Source: Treponema saccharophilum DSM 2985 (GTDB lineage Bacteria > Spirochaetota > Spirochaetia > Treponematales > Treponemataceae). Taken from it: DNA of 64,000 nucleotides. Position numbers and translations under genes: made by a program. Below the pieces are notes generated by a model. That model was not told where the DNA came from and ran no database searches. It saw only the letters and a program-made list of their open reading frames with translations. Positions 17,824 to 26,537 of this stretch are shown piece after piece; position 1 is the first letter of the stretch; each line of letters begins with the position of its first letter. The DNA lies in assembly GCF_000255555.1 (NCBI RefSeq), contig NZ_AGRW01000053.1:1-64000 (forward strand), read 5' to 3'.

Positions 17824-19815
17824 TTAGATGTTGTTCGCTACCTCAAAGGCATCCCAAATTGCGTACATGATGTTCGAAACCTGCCGAGCGTCGCCGAGAA
17901 GGTACACTTCGTCAAGACAGTCCTTGAACTGGTTGTAAAGCGAATTCTCGCTCGAATATCCAACGCAGAGAACTACGCTGTCGGCCTTGAATTCCTTTTT
18001 TCCGCCAGCTGTTTCTGCACAAAGAACGCCGTTCTTGAATCCAGTGACTTTCGCGTTGCAGCAAACGTCGATTCCGTTGAAAGGAATGAGTTTTTCGAGC
18101 ATTTCGCGGTTCGCAGAGCAAAGAGGTCCGTTCACAGCCAAAAGTTTTCCCAAAGCCTCAACGATTGTGACTTTCTTTCCTTTCATCGCAAGGTCAAGGG
18201 CAAGCTCGCAGCCAACAAGTCCGCCACCAACCACAACAACGGTGTTTCCGGCATCTTTCTTTCCGAGAAGAACTTCCTCTGCGGAGTACACTTTGTCGTC
18301 ATCGCCGAGCGAGAATCTCTTCGGGCGTGAACCTGTCGCCATAATCACGGCATCGTAAGACTTGTCCAAAATCTCTTTTTCGCCGGCTTTTGTGTTCATG
18401 TGAACTTCTACGCCGAGTCTCTTCATCTCGTCCTCGTACCATTTTGCCAGAGCCAAATCGTCCTCTTTGAACGAAGGAGCGCCACCCGGAATCAGGTTTC
18501 CGCCCAAGCGGTCGCTTGCCTCGTAAAGAACAGGCTCGTGTCCGCGCTCAGCAAGCACACGTGCGGCTTCGCAACCAGCCACGCCACCGCCGACAACGAG
18601 AACCTTCTTTCTGCGGACAATCGGATTGAATCTGTTCACCCGTTCCTTTCCCGCCTGCGGGTTAACAGCACAGTTGATGAGGGAATACGTCTGGATTCGT
18701 CCCATACAGCCTTCCTGGCAAGAAATGCACGGACGAATCTGGCTCAAGTTGTTCCTTCGGATTTTGTTTACAATGTCCGGGTCTGCGAGAGTCGGGCGAC
18801 CGAGCGAAATCATGTCGCAAACATCTTTTTCGAGGCAGCCGAGTGCCGTGTCCGGATTGTCAACGCGGCCTGCCATGATTACAGGAATCTTGACGTTCTC
18901 TTTTGTGATTCTCGCAAATTCCTTGTACGGAGCCTTTTCCATGTACATCGGCGGATGATTCCACCACCAGGCGTCGTATGTTCCGGCATCAACGTCAAGA
19001 GCGTCGTATCCGTACTGTTCGAGAAGTTTTGCGGCCTCAATTCCTTCTGCAATGTCGCGGCCTTTCTCTTCAAATTTCTCGCCCGGAAGAGCGCCTTCGC
19101 GCCAGTCCTTAATCATCGATTTGAGGGAGAACCGGAGCGCGACCGGAAAGTCAGGACCGCACGTGCGCGCAATTTCCTCGCGGATTTCGCGGGCAAAACG
19201 CAATCGGTTTTCAAGGCTTCCGCCGTATTCGTCATTTCTCTGGTTGAAGAACGAGATTGCGAACTGGTCAATCAAATATCCTTCGTGAACAGCGTGAATC
19301 TCCACTCCGTCAAAGCCAGCCCGTTTTGCGTTGAACGCGCCTTTTCCGAAGCTTTTTACGATTCCGTGGATTTCTTCGACGGTGAGCGGACGGCACGTTT
19401 TGTCGAGCCATCTGTGCGGAATTGCAGATGCTGAAACCGGCGGAAATTCTCCGAGGTTTGTAGGAATCGTAACGCGTCCGAATCCGCCGCTCATCTGCAA
19501 GAAAATCTTTGCGCCGTAAGCGTGAACTTTTTCAGTCATCTCGCGGCTCGTGCGCACGAACTGAACAGGATTGTACGTTGAATTCGGCGTGTTCGGGAAC
19601 GAAGGCTTCTCAACCTCCGTGTCCGAGAACGTAACGCCTGTTATGATAAGACCGATTCCGCCCTGGGCGCGGCGTGTGTAGTAATCTATTCCGCGGTCAT
19701 TCCAGCCGCCCTCGCAGTCTCCAAGACCGAGCGGTCCCATCGGTGCCATTGCGTAGCGGTTCTTGATTTCAAGTTTGCCGATTTTTATAGGCTCAAAAAG
19801 TTTCTGATATTTCAT
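17824..19815 (-). CDS. NADH:flavin oxidoreductase of the old yellow enzyme / 2,4-dienoyl-CoA reductase family
   Basis: 663 aa. Residues 1-340 are the FMN TIM barrel (YAMAPMG near 20, HAVHEGYLIDQF near 175). A cysteine cluster CISCQEGCMGR...CAVNP at about 345-370 should bind 4Fe-4S. Residues 385-663 are a two-dinucleotide FAD/NAD module (GGGVAGCEAA and GGGLVGCELA). The family reduces enoates, e.g. dienoyl-CoA, trimethylamine or bile-acid substrates; which one is unknown. AAGAGG lies upstream. Base choice is noticeably different from neighbours (more T-ending codons such as TCT), as in gdhA, consistent with high expression. Confidence 0.85.
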   Translation of the reverse strand: MKYQKLFEPIKIGKLEIKNRYAMAPMGPLGLGDCEGGWNDRGIDYYTRRAQGGIGLIITGVTFSDTEVEKPSFPNTPNSTYNPVQFVRTSREMTEKVHAYGAKIFLQMSGGFGRVTIPTNLGEFPPVSASAIPHRWLDKTCRPLTVEEIHGIVKSFGKGAFNAKRAGFDGVEIHAVHEGYLIDQFAISFFNQRNDEYGGSLENRLRFAREIREEIARTCGPDFPVALRFSLKSMIKDWREGALPGEKFEEKGRDIAEGIEAAKLLEQYGYDALDVDAGTYDAWWWNHPPMYMEKAPYKEFARITKENVKIPVIMAGRVDNPDTALGCLEKDVCDMISLGRPTLADPDIVNKIRRNNLSQIRPCISCQEGCMGRIQTYSLINCAVNPQAGKERVNRFNPIVRRKKVLVVGGGVAGCEAARVLAERGHEPVLYEASDRLGGNLIPGGAPSFKEDDLALAKWYEDEMKRLGVEVHMNTKAGEKEILDKSYDAVIMATGSRPKRFSLGDDDKVYSAEEVLLGKKDAGNTVVVVGGGLVGCELALDLAMKGKKVTIVEALGKLLAVNGPLCSANREMLEKLIPFNGIDVCCNAKVTGFKNGVLCAETAGGKKEFKADSVVLCVGYSSENSLYNQFKDCLDEVYLLGDARQVSNIMYAIWDAFEVANNI

Positions 19816-19966
19816 TAGATTGTACCTCTTCTGCCCATTCTACCCGCACGACAGCCCCAAATCCATCAACAAAACGTTGAGCGTCGTTTTCAAAAAGGCG
19901 ATGACGAAAAAACGCCCCCGTCACGCGCTATGGCGAAAAATGTGTTTGTGTTTTAAAATCCCGCGC

Positions 19967-21046
19967 ATGACGACAAAAGAGAAGATTCTTGAAATGATGG
20001 GAAAAGGCGAATTCGTTTCCGGCGAGCTTATGGCGCAGGAATGCGGAATATCGCGGGCGGCTGTCCACAAGGCAATCGAATCGCTCAGGAATGCGGGGTA
20101 CTTCATCGATGCGGTGAAGAACAAGGGATATATGATTTCGCACATGCCGGATGATGTTTCCGGCGAAGAAATCGGACGCATCGCACAGTCGCTCGGCTGC
20201 ACGATTCCGCCCGTCATGGCGCACGACACAATCGACTCGACGAACACGGAGGCGAAACGGCTCTGCGCGGAGGCAGGCTCGTTCAGGAACGCGGACGGCT
20301 CTCTCACCGAGGGCGGAAAGAAGCTCAACAGGCAGCTGATTGTCAGCGGGGAGCAGACGGCGGGACGCGGGCGCATGGGAAGGGAATTCGTCTCGAAGGC
20401 GAATTCCGGAATCTATTTCTCGCTCATCCATTCCCCCAAAAACGGCGTGACGAATCCCGCGATGCTCACGGCGGCGGCGGCAGTCGCAGTTTCCCGCGCG
20501 CTCGACGAAATCTACGGGACGAACTGCCGCATCAAATGGGTGAACGACATCCTCCTCGAAGTCGGGAACGGAAAATTCAAGAAGGTATGCGGAATTCTTA
20601 CGGAAGGAATCGCGAATTTCGAGACGGGAACGGTCGAGGCGGCGATAATCGGCATCGGAATAAACGTCAGGAAGGGCGAGTTTCCCGGCGCGCTCGGGGA
20701 AATCGCGGGAAGCGTCGAGGACATTCTCGGTGACGGCGCGAAAAAAGGCGTGTCCCGCAACGAAATCGTCGCGCGGACCGCGGCAAACCTGCTCTCGCTG
20801 TACGACGCGATGGAAAACAACGGTTCGGACGCGAAAAAGGCGATGATGGAATCGTACAAGGAAAAATCGATGCTCATCGGAAGGACCGTGACCGTGAACC
20901 CCGCCGCGGGAATGACGGGCGAGACGTACGGCGCGAAAGTCATCGGAATATCCGACGAGGCGGAGCTTGTCGTCGAGGCGGAAAACGGCGGGACGAAATG
21001 CCTGCATTCGGGCGAAGTCTCCATACGCTCGTCGTCGTTCTCGTAA
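19967..21046 (+). CDS. birA: Bifunctional biotin-[acetyl-CoA-carboxylase] ligase / biotin repressor
   Basis: 359 aa. N-terminal HTH (residues 1-65, SGELMAQECGISRAAVHKAI), catalytic domain with TAGRGRMGREF and IKWVNDILL, and the C-terminal SH3-like domain with GEVSIR at the end. Activates biotin as biotinyl-AMP and attaches it to carboxylases; the HTH suggests it also represses biotin genes. The ATG at 19967 is preceded by TAAAAT (19954-19959) only 7 nt upstream and by no Shine-Dalgarno, so the mRNA is probably leaderless. Confidence 0.92.
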   Translation: MTTKEKILEMMGKGEFVSGELMAQECGISRAAVHKAIESLRNAGYFIDAVKNKGYMISHMPDDVSGEEIGRIAQSLGCTIPPVMAHDTIDSTNTEAKRLCAEAGSFRNADGSLTEGGKKLNRQLIVSGEQTAGRGRMGREFVSKANSGIYFSLIHSPKNGVTNPAMLTAAAAVAVSRALDEIYGTNCRIKWVNDILLEVGNGKFKKVCGILTEGIANFETGTVEAAIIGIGINVRKGEFPGALGEIAGSVEDILGDGAKKGVSRNEIVARTAANLLSLYDAMENNGSDAKKAMMESYKEKSMLIGRTVTVNPAAGMTGETYGAKVIGISDEAELVVEAENGGTKCLHSGEVSIRSSSFS

Positions 21047-21110
21047 TGTTCGGCTTTGTCCGTAAAAACGGCTGCATTATTTTTCATGCGGAACAGCAAA
21101 GCGAGTTTTC

Positions 21111-21127
21111 CGAACAGGTTTAATCTG
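21111..21127 (+). repeat. 17-bp repeated intergenic motif, copy 1
   Basis: CGAACAGGTTTAATCTG occurs here and, identically, at 25691-25707, each time a short way before a terminator that belongs to a minus-strand gene. Part of the motif recurs inverted at 25613-25623. Confidence 0.6.
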
Positions 21128-21191
21128 CCATTCCCCGTTCGGGTGGCGGAACGGAAAAAGCAGTTTTGGCGCATGGACGGGCGTTTCCCCC

Positions 21192-21234
21192 AAAAAAATC
21201 CCCGGCGTGAGTCAAACCTCAAAAACCGGGGAAT
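21192..21234 (-). terminator. Terminator of the uncharacterised 594-aa gene
   Basis: On the minus strand ATTCCCCGG / CCGGGGAT followed by seven T. Confidence 0.8.
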
Positions 21235-21240
21235 GTCCCG

Positions 21241-23025
21241 TCAATCATCGCCGATTCCGGGGAAGCGGAGCGAATCGTACGGCTCGTTTACCTTGTTGTA
21301 TTCCTTCAGCTCGTCCTTCGTGAACGTTCCGATTCTGACGGAATCCTTCCTGAACAGGTCGAGGTAGACCATGCTGCGCTTGCTCAGCATCTCGCGGCGC
21401 TCCTTGCTGAACGGGATGCTTCTCCAGAATATGCCGCGAAGCTCCTTCTCCATCACCTGCGTTCCCTCGATTTCCTTCGTCATCCACGTGACGTAGTCGG
21501 CGATGAAGTATGATTTGAGGTCGCCCTTAATCTTCTTCGACTCGATGTACTGGTAATACTGACCGGTGATTCCGTCCTCGGGGTCGGTCCAGTCGACAGC
21601 CTTCTCCTTCGCGTACTGCCAGCGGTAATCGGCGACCGCCATGAGGATTGAGACCTTGAGGTTTTTGGGATACATCGGGATTATGAGGCGTCCGCGGCTT
21701 GATGAGCGGTTGAGCCTGTCGAACGGCTGCCAGCAGAAACCGAAATCGCCATATGTCGGGATGCACAGGACGAACGGGAGTATGCGGTTTATCATTCCCT
21801 TCGACTTTTTCCTGAAGACGGAGCGGTCGTTCATCTCGACCCAGCGCAGGATGTTCGCGACTTCCTCGCGGAACGCGACGCCGTGCGGCGGGCAATGGAA
21901 GAATTCGCGGGTGAAAACGGGGAACGGGTTTCCGCGCTTTCCGCAGGACATCTTCGCCATCTGCCGTATCGTGCCGAATTCGTCGTCGATGAGCGAGCTG
22001 TCTATGCTCTCGTCCACGATTCCCTGGTCGCTGAGTTTCTGCTCGAGCGAGATTCCGATTTCGCGCGCCTCCTCAAGCTCCTTCAGATACGTCGAAATGT
22101 CCTTGTCGATTTTCTGCAATGCGCGCAGCCGCTCGAATATGTCGGCAAAAAGCCCTTTCTGCGACTCCGTGTACGCCTGCTTCAGCCCGCCGTCAAGACC
22201 GATGACGCGCTCGTGCTCGCACAACGTCTCGATTCTGTTCTTGAGCTCGAGCTCCATCCCCTGACGCTCAGCCTGCTTCGCGTTCGCGAATCCCTCAGCC
22301 GCCTGAATGCGCCCGTCGTTCTTCGCCTTGAGCTGGAGCAGCTTCTGATGCTCGCCGTCCGCACCCGCGGAAACCCTGATGTGCTTCTCGTCAGTCGCCG
22401 AAGGCGCGATGTGGTTCTTCGCGACTTCCTCAAGCCACTCGTCGAGATAGTAAATCGGCTCGCCAATCTCGTTCTTGAACGGCACCTTCGAGAACATCGC
22501 CTTCTGCTCGGGCGTGAAGAGCGACGGAAGGACGACGCCAAAACGGATGAGGAAGCGCTTCGCCATGGGAAGCCGCTTGTCGATTACTTTCGGCGACATG
22601 ACGCGCAAAAGCTCCCACCATGCGTTGACAATCTGCATCCTGTACTGCGCGCGCTCCTTCGGGTCCTGAGTGGTGAGATATTTTTTCAGGAGCTGGTTGA
22701 CGCGGGCGCCCTGCTGTCCTTCGCCCTCAAGCGCGCTCCTGTAGTAGCTCCCGTTCTCGTAGCTTTTGTCGTCAAAATAATGGGACGGCTCCTCGTCGAA
22801 GAATTTCTTCACCTCAAGGATTCGCTCGCGCCTCATGTCAACTTTGTATGGCTCTCTTTCTGGATTTCCGTCGAATACCCTGCCGTCGTCGTCCGCACCG
22901 AAGTCGGAATCCGAAAAACCGAAAGCATCGTCACCGAATCCCGACGATGCTCCCGGCTTGGAGTCGTTCACATCCGCAAGCATTGCCGCGATTGTCGGGT
23001 CGATTTCATTGTCGATTGAATCCAT
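21241..23025 (-). CDS. Uncharacterised 594-aa cytoplasmic protein
   Basis: Not recognised. The first 60 residues are acidic and Gly/Asp-rich, then an alpha-rich body; residues about 225-345 look like a coiled coil; 380-520 are aromatic-rich (CWQPFDRLNR, FIADYVTWMTKE). No signal peptide, membrane helix or known catalytic motif. A good TAGGAGAG site precedes the ATG and a strong terminator follows, and codon use matches neighbours, so it is a real monocistronic gene. Probably a spirochaete-lineage protein. Nothing in its surroundings (BirA, AraC) points to a role. Confidence 0.8.
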   Translation of the reverse strand: MDSIDNEIDPTIAAMLADVNDSKPGASSGFGDDAFGFSDSDFGADDDGRVFDGNPEREPYKVDMRRERILEVKKFFDEEPSHYFDDKSYENGSYYRSALEGEGQQGARVNQLLKKYLTTQDPKERAQYRMQIVNAWWELLRVMSPKVIDKRLPMAKRFLIRFGVVLPSLFTPEQKAMFSKVPFKNEIGEPIYYLDEWLEEVAKNHIAPSATDEKHIRVSAGADGEHQKLLQLKAKNDGRIQAAEGFANAKQAERQGMELELKNRIETLCEHERVIGLDGGLKQAYTESQKGLFADIFERLRALQKIDKDISTYLKELEEAREIGISLEQKLSDQGIVDESIDSSLIDDEFGTIRQMAKMSCGKRGNPFPVFTREFFHCPPHGVAFREEVANILRWVEMNDRSVFRKKSKGMINRILPFVLCIPTYGDFGFCWQPFDRLNRSSSRGRLIIPMYPKNLKVSILMAVADYRWQYAKEKAVDWTDPEDGITGQYYQYIESKKIKGDLKSYFIADYVTWMTKEIEGTQVMEKELRGIFWRSIPFSKERREMLSKRSMVYLDLFRKDSVRIGTFTKDELKEYNKVNEPYDSLRFPGIGDD

Positions 23026-23192
23026 ACGTCTCTCCTAAAAAACAAAAATAATCCCCAAAGACAAACGCTCCCGGAGATTCACACCGATAAAATCGCGCGC
23101 GGGAGAAAATTCTTCCTGCGGGCACGCGAAACAGAATCTGATTATATCACAGCTTCGCCAAACATGCCGACCCTGAGCCTTTTTCCGGAATA

Positions 23193-24059
23193 CTAAAGCG
23201 CTTTCGTCCGCCGCTTCCTGTATTCGAGAGGATTCGTCCCCGTGAGTGCGCGGAAGCACCTGCCGAACTGCGTGAGCGAGCCGAACCCGCATTCCATCGC
23301 GATGTCGAGGACGGAGCGGCTCCCGTCGGAAAGAAGGCGGCACGCTTTCGTAATCCTGAGGCTGTTGACGTACTCGACGAACCCGAAATGCGTCGCCTCC
23401 TTGAACGAGCGGCTCAGATGACTCCGGCTCAGCCCGAACATGTCCGCGACGTACGCCAAGCTGACGCTTCCCGAATAATTGACGTTCAGGTAGTCGATTA
23501 CGGCGGCGATGTGCCCGTTCATCTCGGCGGTGGGCTGCACCGCAACCCCGGCGGACGCTTTCTGGCGCGAGACCGTGACGAGAATCTCGGAAAGGTACGC
23601 CCAGACCATGTTCTTCCATCCGTCCTGCGCAGAAAGGATTTCCCTTCCCATCTTCGAGAAAAGCGCCGTTATCTCCGACTGCACGTCCGGAAGGAGCGCG
23701 ATGCAAGGGTCGCAATTTTTGAGAAGCGGCGCGATGAATTTGAAGCGCGGGCTCTCTCCGCTCAGGGGAAGGTTGTCGTCGGCGAAATACACGTTGTACA
23801 GGTTGCAGACCTCGCCCTCGGGATTCACCGCGCGATGGAGGATTCCCGGGGCGATGCAGATGAACGTCCCCGCCGTGATGTGGAGCGTCCTGTTCGCGTA
23901 GAAGAACGTCCGCTCCCCGCTTTCGATGTAGAGGATTTCCCACCACGGGTGGAAATGGCGCGTGGGGTTCGTTATCGCGTGCGATTTTTTTATGAGCGAG
24001 AATCCGCATCCTGTCGAAGTGAGCCTGTAGTCGTCAGGCTCCGCGCGCATGTTCTGCAT
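23193..24059 (-). CDS. AraC family transcriptional regulator
   Basis: 288 aa. N-terminal cupin-like sensor (HFHPWWEILYIESGERTFFY near 36-55) and two C-terminal HTH motifs (about 190-280; VADMFGLSRSHLSRSFKEAT and DIAMECGFGSLTQFGRCFRA). GGAGG precedes the ATG. Divergent from the MATE gene at 24189; two direct ACCGTAC repeats 20 bp apart in the shared region are probable binding sites, so it most likely controls that efflux gene. Confidence 0.9.
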   Translation of the reverse strand: MQNMRAEPDDYRLTSTGCGFSLIKKSHAITNPTRHFHPWWEILYIESGERTFFYANRTLHITAGTFICIAPGILHRAVNPEGEVCNLYNVYFADDNLPLSGESPRFKFIAPLLKNCDPCIALLPDVQSEITALFSKMGREILSAQDGWKNMVWAYLSEILVTVSRQKASAGVAVQPTAEMNGHIAAVIDYLNVNYSGSVSLAYVADMFGLSRSHLSRSFKEATHFGFVEYVNSLRITKACRLLSDGSRSVLDIAMECGFGSLTQFGRCFRALTGTNPLEYRKRRTKAL

Positions 24060-24146
24060 AAAAACCTCCGGAACGGCACCAATAGTATACGGACGCAGCC
24101 GAATGACAACAGCAAAATACGCACAAAAAAAGCAAAATTCAGCAAT

Positions 24147-24182
24147 AACCGTACAGATTTTTCAAAAACCGTACTCTAGAAT
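24147..24182 (+). promoter_or_regulatory. Probable AraC operator repeats and leaderless promoter of the MATE gene
   Basis: AACCGTAC at 24147-24154 and 24167-24174, spaced exactly 20 bp (two helix turns), flank a poor -35 region; TAGAAT is at 24177-24182, six bases before the ATG. Direct repeats next to a weak -35 are typical of an AraC-activated promoter. Confidence 0.55.
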
Positions 24183-24188
24183 GTCGCC

Positions 24189-25655
24189 ATGAAACGGATG
24201 GATTCGGAAAAAGAGGCGCAGGGCGGAATCGTCCTCGGCGAGAAGGAAAAAAAGCGCAGGAAGATGATTCTAGAGGGCGCGGAGGTGCCGACGATTTTCG
24301 TCATCGCGCTTCCGCTCGTGTTCTACAACAGCCTTCATCAGGTTTTCCAGCTCGTCGACACGCTCATCGCGGCGAACATGGGCGCAGGCGTCGTCAGCAC
24401 GGTCTCGTTCATATCGCAGATTGAGACGATGCTGTTCGCGGTCGGCTCGGGGCTTTCTGTGGGCGGCTCGATACTGATTTCGAGGAGCTACGGCAGCGGC
24501 GACATGGAGAAAGTGCGCGAGCAGATAAGCACGCTCTTCTTTTCCGCAATCGCGATTGCCGCCGCGATACTTCTTGTCGCGCTTCCGTTCGCGCGCCCGT
24601 TCCTTGTTCTGCTCCGGATGCCGGAAGAGCTTTTGGGGCAGGGAACAATCTATTTCATGATTGCGATAACGGCGATTCTCTTCCAGTTCGTCAACACGAT
24701 ATACCTCGCCACGGAAAAATCGCGCGGCAACACGAAGACGATAATGTGGTGCAACATCCTCGTCATGGTCGCAAAGACCGTGCTGAACGCGCTGGCAATC
24801 CGGCTGATGAAATCGGGAATCGTCACGGCGGACACGGCGATGCTTCTTCTTCCCGTCGCGACGATGGTCGCGCAGGCGTCTCTGACATCAATCGCGGTGC
24901 TGAACCTAACCTCGCGGAAAAACCCTTTCAGGATAAGCGCGCGCTGCTGCTCGTTCAGAAAAACGTTCCTGCTTCCGCTCGCCACCATCAGCATTCCCGT
25001 CTTCCTCGAGAAATTCATCTTCGCGTTCGGAAAGGTGATTGTGAATTCCATGTGCGCGGGCATGGGAACGACAGTCGTCGGCGCGCTCGGCGTGTCGAAC
25101 AGGCTCGGGGGCTTCTCCACGAACCCGCCGGCAGGATTCCAGGAAGCGGAGACGAGCCTCATCAGCCAGAACCTCGGGAACAAGAACCTTTCCCGCGCGC
25201 TCGGCATCTTCTACAGGACGCTCGTCATAAACATAGGAATCGCGTCGCTCTTCTTCGCCGCAATGCTCGTCTTCAAGGACAGCATCATCCTGATGTTCGC
25301 CCGAGGGGACGCTTCGTTCGCGCGGGAAATCGACGCGATTTACACATACGAATGCTGGGATTCCGTCCTCGTCTCGATAAACGCCTCGGTGATGGGGCTT
25401 CTCTACGGGTTCGGAAAAACGCGCATATCGATGGTGATAAACCTCGTGCGGCTGTTCGTCTACCGCATTCCGCCGCTGTTCCTCCTCCTCCGCTTCACGG
25501 ACATAGGAATTCCCGCCGTCGGAATCGCGATGCTCGTGTCGAACGGGCTTGTCGGAATCACGTCGGGAATCGTCGCGATTTGGTTCATCAGGAAAACGAA
25601 GCGCGAGAATAATAAACCTGTTCTGAATCTGAATTTTCCGAGCAGGCTACCTTAA
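24189..25655 (+). CDS. MATE family efflux transporter
   Basis: 488 aa inner-membrane protein with about twelve hydrophobic helices in two halves, beginning with a charged 35-residue N-terminal extension before PTIFVIALPLVFYNSLHQVF. VDTLIAANMGAGVVSTV and the mirrored GALGVSNRLGGF in the second half are the typical MATE pseudo-repeat. Would export drugs or metabolites with Na+ or H+ influx. No Shine-Dalgarno; TAGAAT ends 6 nt before the ATG. The AraC gene next door is the likely regulator. Confidence 0.88.
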   Translation: MKRMDSEKEAQGGIVLGEKEKKRRKMILEGAEVPTIFVIALPLVFYNSLHQVFQLVDTLIAANMGAGVVSTVSFISQIETMLFAVGSGLSVGGSILISRSYGSGDMEKVREQISTLFFSAIAIAAAILLVALPFARPFLVLLRMPEELLGQGTIYFMIAITAILFQFVNTIYLATEKSRGNTKTIMWCNILVMVAKTVLNALAIRLMKSGIVTADTAMLLLPVATMVAQASLTSIAVLNLTSRKNPFRISARCCSFRKTFLLPLATISIPVFLEKFIFAFGKVIVNSMCAGMGTTVVGALGVSNRLGGFSTNPPAGFQEAETSLISQNLGNKNLSRALGIFYRTLVINIGIASLFFAAMLVFKDSIILMFARGDASFAREIDAIYTYECWDSVLVSINASVMGLLYGFGKTRISMVINLVRLFVYRIPPLFLLLRFTDIGIPAVGIAMLVSNGLVGITSGIVAIWFIRKTKRENNKPVLNLNFPSRLP

Positions 25656-25690
25656 AATGCGATGTTCAAAAATTGCTGTCTGCACGTTAT

Positions 25691-25707
25691 CGAACAGGTT
25701 TAATCTG
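25691..25707 (+). repeat. 17-bp repeated intergenic motif, copy 2
   Basis: Identical to 21111-21127. With TAAACCTGTTC at 25613-25623 it also forms an inverted repeat with a loop of about 70 nt. Confidence 0.6.
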
Positions 25708-25732
25708 TCCGACAAAAAATCGCTTTCCGCAT

Positions 25733-25765
25733 AAAAAAATCCCGGAAGGAAATTCCCCGGGATTT
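25733..25765 (-). terminator. Terminator of the ACT-domain gene
   Basis: On the minus strand AAATCCCGG / CCGGGATT followed by seven T. Confidence 0.8.
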
Positions 25766-25775
25766 CTGGCGGCAT

Positions 25776-26045
25776 TCAGATTCTGTGCATGGACGTGAAG
25801 ACTTTCTCCGACATGATGTTTATCTCCACGCCGAGTTTTCCGCTCGTCTCGGCGAGGATTGTGCGAAGCGCATCAATCGTAATGTCCGCATTGTCGAAGC
25901 TGACCATCATCATCATGACGAAATTCCCCGATAGGATTGTCTGCGTGATGTCCGCTATATTGATTTTGTGAGAGGCGAGCAGCGCGCTGACCTCCGCTAT
26001 GATTCCCACTTTGTCGCTTCCGACGACCGTAATTATTGCATTCAT
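25776..26045 (-). CDS. ACT domain protein (UPF0237 type)
   Basis: 89 aa, a single ACT domain: begins MNAIITVVGSDKVGIIAEVS, a regulatory amino-acid-binding fold found as a stand-alone small protein in many bacteria. The start at 26045 fits family length. TAGAAT (26053-26058, minus strand) lies 7 nt upstream and TTGTTG is 17 bp before it, so the message should be leaderless; starts further upstream fall in the repeat array and are not credible. Confidence 0.85.
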   Translation of the reverse strand: MNAIITVVGSDKVGIIAEVSALLASHKINIADITQTILSGNFVMMMMVSFDNADITIDALRTILAETSGKLGVEINIMSEKVFTSMHRI

Positions 26046-26085
26046 GACCGCCATTCTACCCAAACAAAAGGCGTTCAACAAGCGA

Positions 26086-26537
26086 TTGCATTCTTTTTCT
26101 CGTTCCAAGTTCGGCTTGGTCGGAGCAATCGTTCGCCGGTGCGCGGGGGCGCACCTTCCGTGCCCAGTGGGCGGTTGCATTCTTTTTCTCGTTCCAAGTT
26201 CGGTTTGGTCGGAGCAATCGTTCGACGGTGCGCGGGGGCGCACCTTCCGTGCCCAGTGGGCGGTTGCATTCTTTTTTCCGTTCTAAGTTCGGCTTGGTCG
26301 GAGCAATCGTGCGACGGTGCGCGGGGGCGCACCTTCCGTGCCCGAGGGGCGGTTGCATTCTTTTTCTCGTTCCAAGTTCGGCTTGGCAGTGGCAATCGTT
26401 CGACGGTGCGCGGGGGCGCACCTTCCGTGCCCAGTGGGCGGTTGCATTCTTTTTCTCGTTCTAAGTTCGGCTTGGCAGGGGCAATCGTTCGACGGTGCGC
26501 GGGGGCGGTTGCATTCTTTTTTCCGTTCTAAGTTCGG
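26086..26537. repeat. 89-bp tandem hairpin repeat array (five units plus a partial one)
   Basis: Units start at 26086, 26175, 26264, 26353, 26442 and 26509; spacing is 89 bp except the fifth (67 bp, a 22-bp deletion). Each full unit has the perfect hairpin GGTGCGC-GGGG-GCGCACC plus smaller ones (CCAAG-TTCGG-CTTGG). Units differ by a few substitutions. The last partial unit includes the stop codon of the lipase-like gene. A single inverted relative occurs at about 45864-45950. Frames through the array are not coding since 89 is not a multiple of three. Confidence 0.9.

Noticed and set aside
25968-26531. Long open frames reading through the 89-bp array on both strands
   Set aside because: They consist only of the repeat translated in shifting frames, lack ribosome sites, and the period is not a multiple of three.
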